Shown here in pieces: positions 38,836 through 48,295 of a stretch of 64,000 nt of DNA. Each line of letters opens with the position of its first letter. Positions within the stretch are counted from its first letter, which is position 1. The notes under the pieces were generated by a model. It made no database searches, was not told the DNA's origin, and worked only from the letters and a program-made list of their open reading frames with translations. This DNA is from Vibrio tubiashii (GTDB lineage: Bacteria > Pseudomonadota > Gammaproteobacteria > Enterobacterales > Vibrionaceae), in NCBI GenBank assembly GCA_000775715.1, contig JRWQ01000010.1, positions 83,413 to 147,412 of the forward strand. Reading direction: 5' to 3'. Made by a program: the position numbers and the translations under genes.

Positions 38836-39822
38836 ATGGGACCGTTATGGGTAGATGTTGCTGGTTATGAGTTAACGGCTGAAGACAGAGAGATTCTCGA
38901 GCATCCGACAGTGGGTGGGGTGATCTTATTTTCGCGCAACTATCATGACAGTAAGCAGTTACTTGCGTTGAACAAAGCAGTTCGCCAAGCGGCAAAACGG
39001 CCAATCCTTATCGGCGTAGACCAAGAAGGTGGACGTGTACAGCGATTCAGGGAAGGTTTCTCACTGATTCCAGCGGCTCAGAAGTATGCTCAGTTTGACA
39101 ACGGAGAGCAGTTAGCAGAGCAAGGTGGTTGGTTGATGGCTGCAGAGCTTATTGCACATGACATTGATTTAAGCTTCGCACCAGTTTTAGACAAAGGCTT
39201 TGATTGCAAAGCGATTGGTAACCGTGCGTTTGGTGACGATGCTGACACTATTATTCGTCATAGCCTAGCGTATATGAAGGGTATGAAGTCAGTAGGAATG
39301 GCAACCACAGGTAAGCACTTTCCAGGGCACGGTGGCGTGATTGCTGATTCTCACCTAGAAACCCCATTTGATGATCGTGACAACATTTTTGAGCAAGATA
39401 TGGCGGTATTTAAAGCGCAGATAGAGTCAGGCATTTTAGACGCTATGATGCCCGCCCATGTCGTCTTCCCTCATTATGATAGCCAGCCTGCAAGCGGTTC
39501 AGAGTATTGGCTCAAGCAGATCCTACGTGAAAAGCTTGGCTTTAAAGGCATTGTTTTCTCTGATGATCTGACCATGGAAGGAGCATCGATCATGGGTGGC
39601 CCTGCTGAACGTTCACATCAGGCACTGGTCGCTGGCTGCGATATGATTTTGGTCTGCAATAAGCGAGACGCACAAATTGAGGTACTCGATAATCTGCCGG
39701 TAATGGAAACGCCGCAAGCAGATTCATTGCTAAAAACTCAAAGCTTCTCGCTATCGGATTTGCAGCGCAGCGAACAGTGGAAGCAAGCTTCTGAGGCAAT
39801 GAAACGAATCGTCGAGGCTTAA
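38836..39822 (+). CDS. nagZ: Beta-N-acetylglucosaminidase NagZ
   Basis: NagZ (GH3) removes GlcNAc from GlcNAc-anhydroMurNAc peptides in the cytoplasm. In Enterobacteria this controls the AmpR-inducing signal. The 328-residue protein has the motif GKHFPGHGG with the catalytic His, and [14 protein letters not shown] near residue 60. The catalytic Asp is in [10 protein letters not shown]. There is no signal peptide. Confidence 0.95.
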   Translation: MGPLWVDVAGYELTAEDREILEHPTVGGVILFSRNYHDSKQLLALNKAVRQAAKRPILIGVDQEGGRVQRFREGFSLIPAAQKYAQFDNGEQLAEQGGWLMAAELIAHDIDLSFAPVLDKGFDCKAIGNRAFGDDADTIIRHSLAYMKGMKSVGMATTGKHFPGHGGVIADSHLETPFDDRDNIFEQDMAVFKAQIESGILDAMMPAHVVFPHYDSQPASGSEYWLKQILREKLGFKGIVFSDDLTMEGASIMGGPAERSHQALVAGCDMILVCNKRDAQIEVLDNLPVMETPQADSLLKTQSFSLSDLQRSEQWKQASEAMKRIVEA

Positions 39823-39844
39823 CTCAAGGGTTGTAAGCAGTGAA

Positions 39845-39870
39845 CAAAGCCGCAGCATATTGCGGCTTTG
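39845..39870. terminator. Hairpin between nagZ and btsR
   Basis: CAAAGCCGCA (39845-39854) and TGCGGCTTTG (39861-39870) form a 10-bp stem between convergent genes. T tracts are short, so it is a modest bidirectional terminator. Confidence 0.65.
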
Positions 39871-39875
39871 TGGTA

Positions 39876-40595
39876 TCAATGGAAACCTAACATCTCTTTT
39901 AGTGTTTTTAAGTAGCGGCGGCTGACTGGTAGTGGGTGTTCGCTGACCGTGATGATCTCTGCCAATCCATTCTCAAGTAGCTTTATCTCTTTGATTGCTT
40001 TGATATTAACCAAAAACTGGCGATGGCAACGCACTAAAGGTGTTTTCTCTTCGAGGATCTTTAAGGTGAGTTGTGAGGTCGCTTTCTGTTCGTGGGTTTG
40101 GACGTGGACACCGCTAATGTCACTGTAGGCAAACTCAACATCATGCGTTGGAATGATTACGATACGATTTAAGCCAATACAAGGCACCTGATCTAGGTTT
40201 TGCGGTGTGATAGTCGCTAGTTTTTCTACTGTAGTTGGCTGAGACTTGAGCAGACGTTTCACGGTCTTTTCTAGGCGGCATGTATCAACCGGCTTAAGCA
40301 GGTAATCAAACGCATTGTCTTCAAACGCTTGAACGGCAAACTCATCATAGGCAGTGACAAACACAACATTCGGCATGGTTTCAGGGTCAAGCATCGCTAG
40401 GAGTTCAATTCCCGTGATTTGTGGCATCTGGATATCGAGAAACACCACATCAGGCTTAAGTTGATTGATTTTCTTTAGCCCTTCAATGGCATTGCTTGCT
40501 TGTGCAATCACTTCGATGTGACCCGTCTCTTCCAGTAGCTCGGTCAATTCCTCGCGAGCGAAAAGTTCGTCATCTATAACTAATGCCGACAGCAT
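39876..40595 (-). CDS. btsR: LytTR-type response regulator BtsR
   Basis: In E. coli BtsR (YehT) activates the pyruvate transporter gene btsT. The 239-residue protein has a receiver domain with phospho-acceptor Asp54 (FLDIQMP), Asp8/Asp9 and Lys in LLKPVD, then a LytTR DNA-binding domain (~140-237; PLVRCHRQFLVN). Residue-by-residue similarity to E. coli YehT is high, including SNAIEGL and PVSRRYLK. The start lies 9 bases after the btsS stop. It probably binds the phased sites at 36092-36179. Confidence 0.92.
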   Translation of the reverse strand: MLSALVIDDELFAREELTELLEETGHIEVIAQASNAIEGLKKINQLKPDVVFLDIQMPQITGIELLAMLDPETMPNVVFVTAYDEFAVQAFEDNAFDYLLKPVDTCRLEKTVKRLLKSQPTTVEKLATITPQNLDQVPCIGLNRIVIIPTHDVEFAYSDISGVHVQTHEQKATSQLTLKILEEKTPLVRCHRQFLVNIKAIKEIKLLENGLAEIITVSEHPLPVSRRYLKTLKEMLGFH

Positions 40596-40604
40596 GATAA
40601 GACC

Positions 40605-42287
40605 CTATAACGTGTTCTTGTTAGGTATGATAAAACTCATTCTAGTGTAGTGGTTGGGTTCGACTTCAATATTGAGAGCCGAAACGCGACCAAATTTGTT
40701 ACTTAATCTTTTATCAACGATTTGCATGCCGAGCCCAACATGGTCATCCGCTGGTGGGGTGTAACTGCCGGCATTGTCTTCTACCACCACTTTAAATCCA
40801 GCCTCTGTTTCTTGGCTGTAGATGTGCACTTTTCCACCTTCGAGTAGGTTTGATATGCCGTGTTTGATTGCATTCTCTACCAGTGGCTGAAGTGTAAAAG
40901 TCGGTACTCGGCGTGACAATAGGGCTTCATCGATATCAATCGTCACTTCTAAACGGTCAGTGAAGCGAGCTTTTTCAATCGAGAGGTAAGCATTGACATG
41001 GGCAAGCTCCTCTTTGAGCGTCACGGTCGCGCTGTCTTGCTTGAGGTTACTACGGAAAAAGTGCGATAGCTGTTGGATAAGTTCACGAGCCTTGGGTGGA
41101 TCACGCCTGACGATAGCACTAATGGTGTTGAGAGCATTGAAAAGAAAATGCGGATTGACCTGAGCATGCAGCAGCTTAATTTCTGCTTGAGATAAAAGCA
41201 CCTGTTTCTGCTGATAGTCCCCAAATAGAATCTGACTTGAGAGTAGTTGAGCAATCCCTTCTGCCATTGACATATTGATGGTAGAGAAGAGTTTTCTTTT
41301 CGGCTCATAAAGCTTGATCGTACCAATGACTTTATCACCAGTGCGCAGTGGAATAATCAGTGCAGAACCGAGTTTGCAGTCAGCAGACAGCGAACATTGG
41401 TAAGGCTTTTCTGTTCCGTCTAGATAGATGATGTCATCTTGTTGAATCGCATCTAAAGTACTCTGTGAAGAGATGGGTGTGTTCGGCTTATGGTGATCAT
41501 CACCTATGCCAACAAAAGCGAGAATTTTCTCATCATCGGTAATCGATACCGCGCCAACATTGGTCTCTTCATAGACGATACGGGCAATTTTCTCGGCATT
41601 CTCTGTATTGAAACCAGAAGCCCATATACCGACAGAGCGTTCGGCGATGTTTAGCGCACGACGAGAGAAGGTTGCTGAGTACTCTTCAAAAATGGTTTTC
41701 CTATCTTGCAAAATACTCATAAACAGCGCAGCACCAACCGAGTTGGCAATGATCATCGGCGCAGCAATCGCGGAGACCAGTGAATAGGCTTGATCGAAAG
41801 GTTTGGCTACGATCAATATGATCAGCATCTGGACGATTTCAGCAACCAAGGTAATAGCAAATACCACACTTGCGCTAAATAACTGTTCTGATTTGTTTTT
41901 ACGCACAAAGTAAACGTGACACAAACCACCGATTAACCCTTCGGCGGTGGTTGAAATTGCACAGGCTAAATCAGTGAAACCGCCTAAAGTATAGCGATGA
42001 AGGCCGCCCGTTAGGCCGACAAAGAATCCCACAACCGGCCCGCCAAATAGCCCTCCCATAACGGCGCCAATTGCTCGAGTGTTGGCGATGGCATCGTTAA
42101 TCTGTAAACCAAAGTAGGTGCCCATAATGCAAAAAAGAGAGAACAGCACATAAACACTGAGTTTGTGACTAGGGCGGTTAGAGATATTAAGCAGTGGCAA
42201 AAAAATCGGTGTCTTGCTTAGCATATAAGCTAACACTAGATAGACACACATCTGCTGGAGAAGAGAGAGGATTAGATCCATAGTCAT
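40605..42287 (-). CDS. btsS: LytS-type sensor histidine kinase BtsS
   Basis: BtsS (YehU) is a high-affinity pyruvate sensor in E. coli. The 560-residue protein has a six-segment 5TM-LytS membrane domain (~1-195), with the nearly invariant GGPVVG and GLTGGLHRY. A GAF domain (~220-355) follows, then a kinase domain with phospho-His380 in QVNPHFLFNALNT and the ATP motif VENAIKHG. The length matches E. coli (561). It forms an operon with btsR. Confidence 0.92.
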   Translation of the reverse strand: MTMDLILSLLQQMCVYLVLAYMLSKTPIFLPLLNISNRPSHKLSVYVLFSLFCIMGTYFGLQINDAIANTRAIGAVMGGLFGGPVVGFFVGLTGGLHRYTLGGFTDLACAISTTAEGLIGGLCHVYFVRKNKSEQLFSASVVFAITLVAEIVQMLIILIVAKPFDQAYSLVSAIAAPMIIANSVGAALFMSILQDRKTIFEEYSATFSRRALNIAERSVGIWASGFNTENAEKIARIVYEETNVGAVSITDDEKILAFVGIGDDHHKPNTPISSQSTLDAIQQDDIIYLDGTEKPYQCSLSADCKLGSALIIPLRTGDKVIGTIKLYEPKRKLFSTINMSMAEGIAQLLSSQILFGDYQQKQVLLSQAEIKLLHAQVNPHFLFNALNTISAIVRRDPPKARELIQQLSHFFRSNLKQDSATVTLKEELAHVNAYLSIEKARFTDRLEVTIDIDEALLSRRVPTFTLQPLVENAIKHGISNLLEGGKVHIYSQETEAGFKVVVEDNAGSYTPPADDHVGLGMQIVDKRLSNKFGRVSALNIEVEPNHYTRMSFIIPNKNTL

Positions 42288-42382
42288 TTAACTTGCGGGA
42301 TTTAGGCTTATTTTAGTGAACAATCTCGCTAGAAAACATGCTTATCTCATGTTTTGGTAATTAAGATAGATAAAATTTAGAG

Positions 42383-42422
42383 TGTAAATATATTTTTACG
42401 TTCGTGTTTTTTATTATTTACA
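42383..42422 (+). promoter_or_regulatory. Two TyrR boxes upstream of aroF
   Basis: The TyrR consensus is TGTAAA-N6-TTTACA. Box 1 at 42383-42400 is TGTAAA-N6-TTTACG (one mismatch). Box 2 at 42405-42422 is TGTTTT-N6-TTTACA. Their starts are 22 bp apart, two helical turns, the usual strong/weak TyrR pairing. Confidence 0.7.
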
Positions 42423-42490
42423 CCTTGAAATCTAAATTAAGCCTGTTATTTTATGATTATTCCAGCCTAGTAAACACGGATATAGCTAGG

Positions 42491-42508
42491 TGTAAGAAAT
42501 AATATACA
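42491..42508 (+). promoter_or_regulatory. Third TyrR-like box at aroF
   Basis: TGTAAG-N6-TATACA (two mismatches) ends ten bases before the aroF start codon. E. coli aroF also has three boxes. A TyrR hexamer bridging the strong upstream box and this promoter-proximal site would repress in the presence of tyrosine. Confidence 0.45.
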
Positions 42509-42518
42509 GGTTAGGGTT

Positions 42519-43592
42519 ATGCAAAAAAGTGAATTGAGCAATATTAACATTAGTGACGAACAAGTTCTGATTACACCTGAAGAACTAAAAGTGAAGCTGC
42601 CATTGAGTGACAAGGCTCGTCGCTTCATTCAAGAGTCGCGTCAAACGGTTGCTAACATCATTCATAAGAAAGATCATCGTTTGCTTGTTGTGTGTGGCCC
42701 TTGTTCAATTCACGATATTGACGCTGCAAAGGAGTATGCAAAGCGTCTTAAACAACTGTCTGAGCAATTGAGCGACCAACTGTATATTGTTATGCGTGTT
42801 TACTTTGAGAAGCCTCGCACCACGGTGGGCTGGAAAGGTCTGATTAATGACCCACATTTAGATGGTTCATTTGATATCGAGCATGGTCTGCATGTTGGTC
42901 GTGAACTTTTGGTTGAGCTAGCTGAAATGGAAATCCCATTAGCAACAGAAGCGCTTGACCCAATTAGCCCGCAATACCTTGCTGATACGTTCAGCTGGGC
43001 AGCGATTGGTGCGCGTACGACAGAATCACAAACACACCGTGAAATGGCCAGTGGTCTCTCTATGCCTATCGGCTTTAAAAACGGTACCGATGGTAGCCTA
43101 GCAACGGCGATCAATGCGATGCAAGCCGCGTCTTCAAGTCACCGTTTCATGGGTATCAACCGTGAAGGTCAAGTTGCATTACTCACGACACAAGGCAACC
43201 CTAATGGCCATGTGATCCTGCGTGGTGGTAAGCAAACTAACTACGACTCTGTGTCTGTTACTGAGTGTGAGCAAGACATGGCTAAGCATGGTCTAGATGC
43301 GTCATTGATGGTGGACTGTAGTCACGCCAACTCGCGTAAAGACTTCCGCCGTCAGCCGCTGGTTGCAGAAGATGTGATTCATCAAATTCGTGAAGGCAAC
43401 AAGTCGATTATTGGTTTGATGATTGAAAGCCACATTAATGAAGGTAACCAAGCATCAGATATTCCTCTTAGTGAGATGGAATATGGCGTATCTATCACCG
43501 ATGCGTGTATCAATTGGGACACAACTGAGGCACTATTACGTCATGCACATGAAGAGCTAGTTCCTTTCCTAGAAAATCGCTTGAAAGGATAA
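42519..43592 (+). CDS. aroF: DAHP synthase, probably tyrosine-sensitive (AroF type)
   Basis: This enzyme condenses PEP and erythrose-4-P, the first step of the shikimate pathway. The 357-residue class I aldolase has LVVCGPCSIHD near residue 63, KPRTTVGWKGL, GARTTESQTHREMASG and the metal site in DCSHANS. The N-terminus (QKSELSNINISDEQVL) is closer to E. coli AroF than to AroG. It pairs with tyrA 22 bases downstream, like E. coli aroF-tyrA, and has TyrR boxes. The allosteric ligand is inferred from these facts. Confidence 0.92.
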   Translation: MQKSELSNINISDEQVLITPEELKVKLPLSDKARRFIQESRQTVANIIHKKDHRLLVVCGPCSIHDIDAAKEYAKRLKQLSEQLSDQLYIVMRVYFEKPRTTVGWKGLINDPHLDGSFDIEHGLHVGRELLVELAEMEIPLATEALDPISPQYLADTFSWAAIGARTTESQTHREMASGLSMPIGFKNGTDGSLATAINAMQAASSSHRFMGINREGQVALLTTQGNPNGHVILRGGKQTNYDSVSVTECEQDMAKHGLDASLMVDCSHANSRKDFRRQPLVAEDVIHQIREGNKSIIGLMIESHINEGNQASDIPLSEMEYGVSITDACINWDTTEALLRHAHEELVPFLENRLKG

Positions 43593-43614
43593 GTAGAGAG
43601 CACAAGGAATATCA

Positions 43615-44742
43615 ATGGCAGTTGAATTGAATGAATTGCGTGATCAGATAGACGCAGTTGATAAGCAGATTCTTGATTTATTAGCTCAACGCCTCTCTTT
43701 AGTAGAGAAAGTTGGCGAGGTGAAAAGTGAGCATGGTTTGCCAATCTATGCTCCCGATCGCGAGGCCGCAATGTTGGCCTCTCGTCGTGAAGAAGCGGCG
43801 AAGAAAGGTGTACCACCACAGCTAATTGAAGACATCTTACGTCGCACCATGCGTGAGTCATATGCTAGCGAGAAGGATTCGGGCTTTAAGTGCCTCAATC
43901 CAGAACTACGCTCGGTGGTAATTGTTGGTGGTAAAGGGCAGCTTGGTGGCCTATTTGGCCGCATGTTCACCCTATCTGGCTATGACGTGAAAGTGCTTGG
44001 TAGTAAAGACTGGCATCGCGCAGATGAATTGCTAGACAACGCTGGTATGGTGGTAGTGACGGTGCCGATTCACCTAACACAAGGTGTGATTGAGAAGCTA
44101 GCAAACCTAGCAGAAGATTGTATTCTGTGTGATTTAACCTCGATTAAATCTAAGCCACTGCAAGCTATGCTTAATGTGCATAGAGGTCCGGTTGTCGGCT
44201 TACACCCTATGTTTGGCCCAGATGTTCCAAGCTTGGCTAAGCAGGTGATTGTTTACTGTGATGGGCGTGGTGAAGAGCAATATCAGTGGCTGTTAAAGCA
44301 GTTCTCCATTTGGGGAGCAAGTTTATGTCAGATCGATGCGAGTGAGCACGACCATGGCATGACCTTAATCCAGGCGCTACGCCACTTTACCTCGTTTGCT
44401 TACGGTCTACACCTAAGTCGAGAGAACCCAAATATTGATAAGCTACTTCAGCTTAGCTCGCCAATCTACCGCTTAGAGCTTGCGATGGTTGGTCGTCTGT
44501 TTGGCCAAGATCCTAACCTGTACGGAGATATCATTCTCTCTTCTCAAGAGAACATTGATATGATCAAGCGTTTCCACCGCTGCTTTGGTGAAGCGTTAGA
44601 GATTCTAGATGGTAAAGATAAGCAGGCGTTTGTTGAAAGCTTTGACAGAGTAAGTGATTGGTTTGGTGATTACTCAAAGCAGTTCCTTGATGAGAGCCAA
44701 AACTTGCTCAAGCAAGCCAATGACTCAATCCATCGTGGCTAG
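43615..44742 (+). CDS. tyrA: Chorismate mutase / prephenate dehydrogenase (T-protein)
   Basis: TyrA converts chorismate to prephenate and then 4-hydroxyphenylpyruvate for tyrosine. In the 375-residue fusion, the AroQ chorismate mutase domain occupies ~1-90 ([16 protein letters not shown]). The NAD-binding dehydrogenase follows, with [16 protein letters not shown] near residue 101 and [11 protein letters not shown]. It has the bifunctional length of E. coli TyrA (373). Confidence 0.96.
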   Translation: MAVELNELRDQIDAVDKQILDLLAQRLSLVEKVGEVKSEHGLPIYAPDREAAMLASRREEAAKKGVPPQLIEDILRRTMRESYASEKDSGFKCLNPELRSVVIVGGKGQLGGLFGRMFTLSGYDVKVLGSKDWHRADELLDNAGMVVVTVPIHLTQGVIEKLANLAEDCILCDLTSIKSKPLQAMLNVHRGPVVGLHPMFGPDVPSLAKQVIVYCDGRGEEQYQWLLKQFSIWGASLCQIDASEHDHGMTLIQALRHFTSFAYGLHLSRENPNIDKLLQLSSPIYRLELAMVGRLFGQDPNLYGDIILSSQENIDMIKRFHRCFGEALEILDGKDKQAFVESFDRVSDWFGDYSKQFLDESQNLLKQANDSIHRG

Positions 44743-44778
44743 GGGCAATAGACCCTAATTAGTCCAAATGAATAGAAC

Positions 44779-44808
44779 AAGAGCGACCTAGTTAGTCGCT
44801 CTTTTGTT
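44779..44808 (+). terminator. Terminator of aroF-tyrA
   Basis: AAGAGCGAC (44779-44787) and GTCGCTCTT (44795-44803) are followed by TTGTT. The upstream AACA extends pairing. Confidence 0.8.
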
Positions 44809-44819
44809 ATCTGGATTGT

Positions 44820-45809
44820 TTATTGCGTCGTTACTTCACCTACCGACTGTTCTTGCTCAGCTTTCACTGTGTCCACCGAACTGTCTTGGTAAGGGTTGTT
44901 GGTCAGGTTGACTTGTAGCCTCACCGTGTCATCAATTAGTTTAACTAGCGGTGCCCACTTAACCTTTTTCTCTTTCTCGAACAAATAGTTAAAGCTATCT
45001 GGCGTCCAGTCCATCGTATATTGTGGATTAAGCGCACGACCTAAGAATCGCACTTCATAGTGGAGGTGAGGTCCGGTTGAGTTCCCCGAGTTGCCACAAG
45101 TCGCAATCAGATCACCCTTACTGACAAACTGGCCGCTGCGGACTTTAAATCTTTGTAGGTGGGCGTAAGAGCTCATAAAACCATAGGAGTGGCGAACGGT
45201 TAAGAAGTTGCCGAAGCCTTTCTTACTTGGTCGAACCGTTTCAACCACACCATCCGCAGGAGCATAGATCTCTTCGCCACGCTTACAGGTTAAGTCGATT
45301 CCTGTATGAGAGTGCTTTTTACCCGTAATAGGGTTAGTACGCCAACCAAATGAAGATGAAATGCGCTCATAGTTCAACGGTGAGTCATTGGGGATCATCC
45401 GAAACAGGGTAGCACGTACGGCAGAGTCAACAGCGGCAGCGTCGAGGCGATTTTCTAAGCTCGTATCATCAACTGCTTCATCGGCTAAACCGAGAACCGA
45501 CTCCACATCGTAAACTCTTTTACCTAGCACATGGATTTGATTGCGCTTTTCTTCGAGCTCTTGGGATAAAGAGTGGGTGGTATCGAGTTGCTCCTCGTAG
45601 AGCACTTCAAGGCGGCTGAACTGATCGGCAAGCACGTCGTACTTTGCTTGGTTCGATTGTGCCTGTTGCCATTGCTGATAGCTATAAGCTAATCCAGAGG
45701 CTAAAACGCTCGCCCCAATGATAATCGAAGCCAACAGTGATTTTTTTGAAACGGTAAAACTTTCTATTCCTGATGATGTAGGAATAGAAATGGTAATTTT
45801 TTTCGACAT
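44820..45809 (-). CDS. M23-family cell-wall endopeptidase, membrane-anchored
   Basis: This is a 329-residue protein with one N-terminal membrane anchor (~25-45), a coiled-coil-like stretch (~52-105), and a peptidase M23 (LytM) domain (~150-265). The zinc ligands HTGID, with the His, and HLHYE are present, so the domain looks catalytically competent rather than an EnvC/NlpD-type pseudo-enzyme. It probably cleaves peptidoglycan cross-links. It is read after plzA with 12 bases between, so the two may be co-transcribed. Confidence 0.88.
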   Translation of the reverse strand: MSKKITISIPTSSGIESFTVSKKSLLASIIIGASVLASGLAYSYQQWQQAQSNQAKYDVLADQFSRLEVLYEEQLDTTHSLSQELEEKRNQIHVLGKRVYDVESVLGLADEAVDDTSLENRLDAAAVDSAVRATLFRMIPNDSPLNYERISSSFGWRTNPITGKKHSHTGIDLTCKRGEEIYAPADGVVETVRPSKKGFGNFLTVRHSYGFMSSYAHLQRFKVRSGQFVSKGDLIATCGNSGNSTGPHLHYEVRFLGRALNPQYTMDWTPDSFNYLFEKEKKVKWAPLVKLIDDTVRLQVNLTNNPYQDSSVDTVKAEQEQSVGEVTTQ

Positions 45810-45821
45810 AAACTAGTTAGT

Positions 45822-46193
45822 TTAGGTGTACTCACCTAGGTCAGAAAGGTGCTCGATGTCTCGGTGTAAAAGCTCATCGTCACCTACATTTAACTCAACT
45901 AATCGCTTTAAATGCCCGATACTCTCAATATCAATATGATCAATGCTCAGACGAATCACATTGTTATTAAGCCCAACAATGTTTCCTACAAGTTGGATCG
46001 TGACATCACTTCCTGCAAGCGAAAACTCAACATCTACTTGTTTATCTGTATCTAACATATCTGATTGTTCGCTCGTAGCTAACAGGCCATGCAGTGATAA
46101 ATCACAGACCAAGGCATTAACCGTTGTTGAGTCTTGAACCAGTGTTGCTTGTGCTTGATAAACAATGCGCGAAAAACGACGACGTTCGATCAT
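45822..46193 (-). CDS. plzA: PilZ-domain protein, PlzA-like
   Basis: This is a 123-residue, single PilZ-domain protein. Both c-di-GMP motifs are present: RxxxR at Arg5-Arg9 (ERRRFSR) and [D/N]xSxxG at Asp31-Ser33-Gly36 (DLSLHG). Position and sequence correspond to V. cholerae PlzA (VC0697) as I recall it. Not every PilZ protein binds c-di-GMP strongly; the motifs here are intact, so binding is plausible. It sits upstream of the M23 peptidase gene. Confidence 0.85.
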   Translation of the reverse strand: MIERRRFSRIVYQAQATLVQDSTTVNALVCDLSLHGLLATSEQSDMLDTDKQVDVEFSLAGSDVTIQLVGNIVGLNNNVIRLSIDHIDIESIGHLKRLVELNVGDDELLHRDIEHLSDLGEYT

Positions 46194-46277
46194 AATCTTC
46201 TCTCTATATTCCGACTCGTAAGAGTAACAAAAGTATAGTGGCTACTATGCGCGGCTGTTCGCATTCTTCGCTTTAAT

Positions 46278-46301
46278 CAATACGGAGACTTATCCGTATT
46301 G
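46278..46301. promoter_or_regulatory. Perfect inverted repeat upstream of plzA
   Basis: CAATACGGA (46278-46286) and TCCGTATTG (46293-46301) are 9-bp arms around 6 bases, about 85 bases before plzA and after the ettA terminator. Without a T tract it is more likely an operator or mRNA hairpin than a terminator. No regulator is recognised. Confidence 0.4.
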
Positions 46302-46325
46302 TGATCTATATAAGCTCTGTATAAG

Positions 46326-46351
46326 AAAGGCCGCTAATAATAGCGGCCTTT
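46326..46351 (-). terminator. Terminator of ettA
   Basis: AAAGGCCGCTA (46326-46336) and TAGCGGCCTTT (46341-46351) form a perfect 11-bp stem just after the ettA stop, followed by CTTAT on the minus strand. Confidence 0.8.
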
Positions 46352-46370
46352 GAACAAAGATCAAGCGTAT

Positions 46371-48038
46371 TTACTTAGCGATACGTTTGTACTTAATACG
46401 ATGTGGTTCCGCTGCTTCTGGACCAAGAGTCTTCTTCAGCCACTCCATGTACTCAGTATAGTTACCTTCGTAGAAGTTAACTTGGCCTTCATCGCGGTAG
46501 TCAATGATGTGAGTCGCGATACGGTCTAGGAACCAACGGTCGTGCGAGATAACCATGGCACAGCCAGGGAATTCAAGCAGGGCTTCTTCTAGTGCACGCA
46601 GTGTTTCTACGTCTAGATCGTTGGTTGGTTCATCGAGTAGCAGTACGTTGCCGCCAGCTTTAAGTAGCTTAGCTAGGTGTACACGGTTGCGCTCACCACC
46701 AGAAAGCTCACCGATGATCTTCTGTTGATCGCTGCCTTTGAAGTTAAAGCGCGAACAGTAAGCACGGGCAGGGATTTCAAAGTTGTTGATCTTGATGATG
46801 TCAGCGCCTTCTGAGATCTCTTGGTAAACCGTCTTGGTATCGTCCATTGAATCACGGAATTGATCCACAGACGCTAGCTTAACAGTGTCACCCATATCGA
46901 TAGTGCCTGAGTCTGGTTGCTCAGTGCCGCTTAGCATCTTAAACAGAGTCGACTTACCTGCACCGTTGGCACCGATAATGCCAACGATAGCGCCCTTAGG
47001 CATGCTGAATGATAGGTCATCAATCAGTACGCGGCCGTCGAATGACTTGCTTAGGTTATTCACTTCAATAACCTTATCACCTAGACGCTCACCTGGTGGG
47101 ATGAATAGTTCGTTAGTTTCGTTACGTTTCTGACGATCGCCGCTTTGCAGTTCTTCGAAACGAGCCATACGTGCTTTAGATTTAGACTGACGACCTTTCG
47201 GGTTTTGACGAACCCACTCAAGTTCTTTCTCAATCGTCTTCTGACGAGCTTTTTCTTGAGATGCTTCTTGTTGTAGACGCGCATCTTTTTGCTCTAGCCA
47301 AGAGGTGTAGTTGCCTTGCCATGGAATACCTTCACCACGGTCAAGCTCTAGAATCCAGCCCGCAGCGTTATCAAGGAAGTAACGGTCGTGGGTAATCGCC
47401 ACAACAGTACCTGTGTAATCGACAAGGAAACGTTCTAGCCAGGCAACAGATTCAGCATCCAGGTGGTTAGTTGGTTCGTCGAGTAGCAGCATGTCTGGCT
47501 TAGAAAGAAGCAGGCGACAGATTGCTACTCGGCGGCGTTCACCACCAGATAGGTGTTCGATTTTCTGGTCCCATTCAGGCAGACGCAATGCATCCGCAGC
47601 GCGCTCCAGAGCGTTTTCTAGGTTGTGACCTTCTTTAGCTTGGATTAGCGCTTCAAGCTCACCTTGCTCTTTTGCTAATGCATCAAAGTCAGCGTCAGGT
47701 TCTGCGTAAGCTGCGTATACTTCATCAAGACGCTTCATTGCACCCGCAACATCAGAAACGGCCTCTTCAACAATTTCACGAACCGTTTTAGATTCGTCTA
47801 GAACCGGTTCCTGAGGGAGATAGCCAACGTTTAATCCTGGTTGTGGACGCGCTTCCCCATCAATGTCGGTATCGATACCTGCCATGATGCGAAGAAGAGT
47901 TGATTTACCTGCACCGTTCAAGCCTAGAACACCAATTTTAGCGCCAGGGAAGAAGCTCAGAGAGATGTCTTTAAGAATTTGTCGCTTTGGTGGCACAATC
48001 TTGCTCACTCGCGACATGGTATATACGTATTCAGCCAT
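46371..48038 (-). CDS. ettA: Energy-dependent translational throttle protein EttA (ABC-F)
   Basis: EttA binds the ribosomal E site and gates the first elongation step by the ATP/ADP ratio. The 555 residues match E. coli. Two ABC domains carry Walker A (GLNGAGKST and GANGAGKST), signature LSGGERRRV / LSGGERNRV, and Walker B LLLDEPTNHLD / LLLDEPTNDLD. The P-site tRNA interaction motif linker lies between (~245-320). No membrane segments. Single gene. Confidence 0.96.
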   Translation of the reverse strand: MAEYVYTMSRVSKIVPPKRQILKDISLSFFPGAKIGVLGLNGAGKSTLLRIMAGIDTDIDGEARPQPGLNVGYLPQEPVLDESKTVREIVEEAVSDVAGAMKRLDEVYAAYAEPDADFDALAKEQGELEALIQAKEGHNLENALERAADALRLPEWDQKIEHLSGGERRRVAICRLLLSKPDMLLLDEPTNHLDAESVAWLERFLVDYTGTVVAITHDRYFLDNAAGWILELDRGEGIPWQGNYTSWLEQKDARLQQEASQEKARQKTIEKELEWVRQNPKGRQSKSKARMARFEELQSGDRQKRNETNELFIPPGERLGDKVIEVNNLSKSFDGRVLIDDLSFSMPKGAIVGIIGANGAGKSTLFKMLSGTEQPDSGTIDMGDTVKLASVDQFRDSMDDTKTVYQEISEGADIIKINNFEIPARAYCSRFNFKGSDQQKIIGELSGGERNRVHLAKLLKAGGNVLLLDEPTNDLDVETLRALEEALLEFPGCAMVISHDRWFLDRIATHIIDYRDEGQVNFYEGNYTEYMEWLKKTLGPEAAEPHRIKYKRIAK

Positions 48039-48295
48039 TGCCGATCGTTCCTAAATAGTCAATTCACGTAAAAGACTATTTTATACTAACAGAGCGCAGT
48101 TTGTTACCCGATAAAGCGCGTGTGTTCCGACTGATTTGCTTTAGTGATAATTTACAACCTAACAATTAGCCCCAGTTACGTGGAATGTCACAGTTGTGTG
48201 AATTTATTATTATTTACATCTACGGCCTTTACAGCGCCGTTTACAATGAGCATAAATAGAAACACATAGCATTCAAATCTCAGGATGAGACTCTT

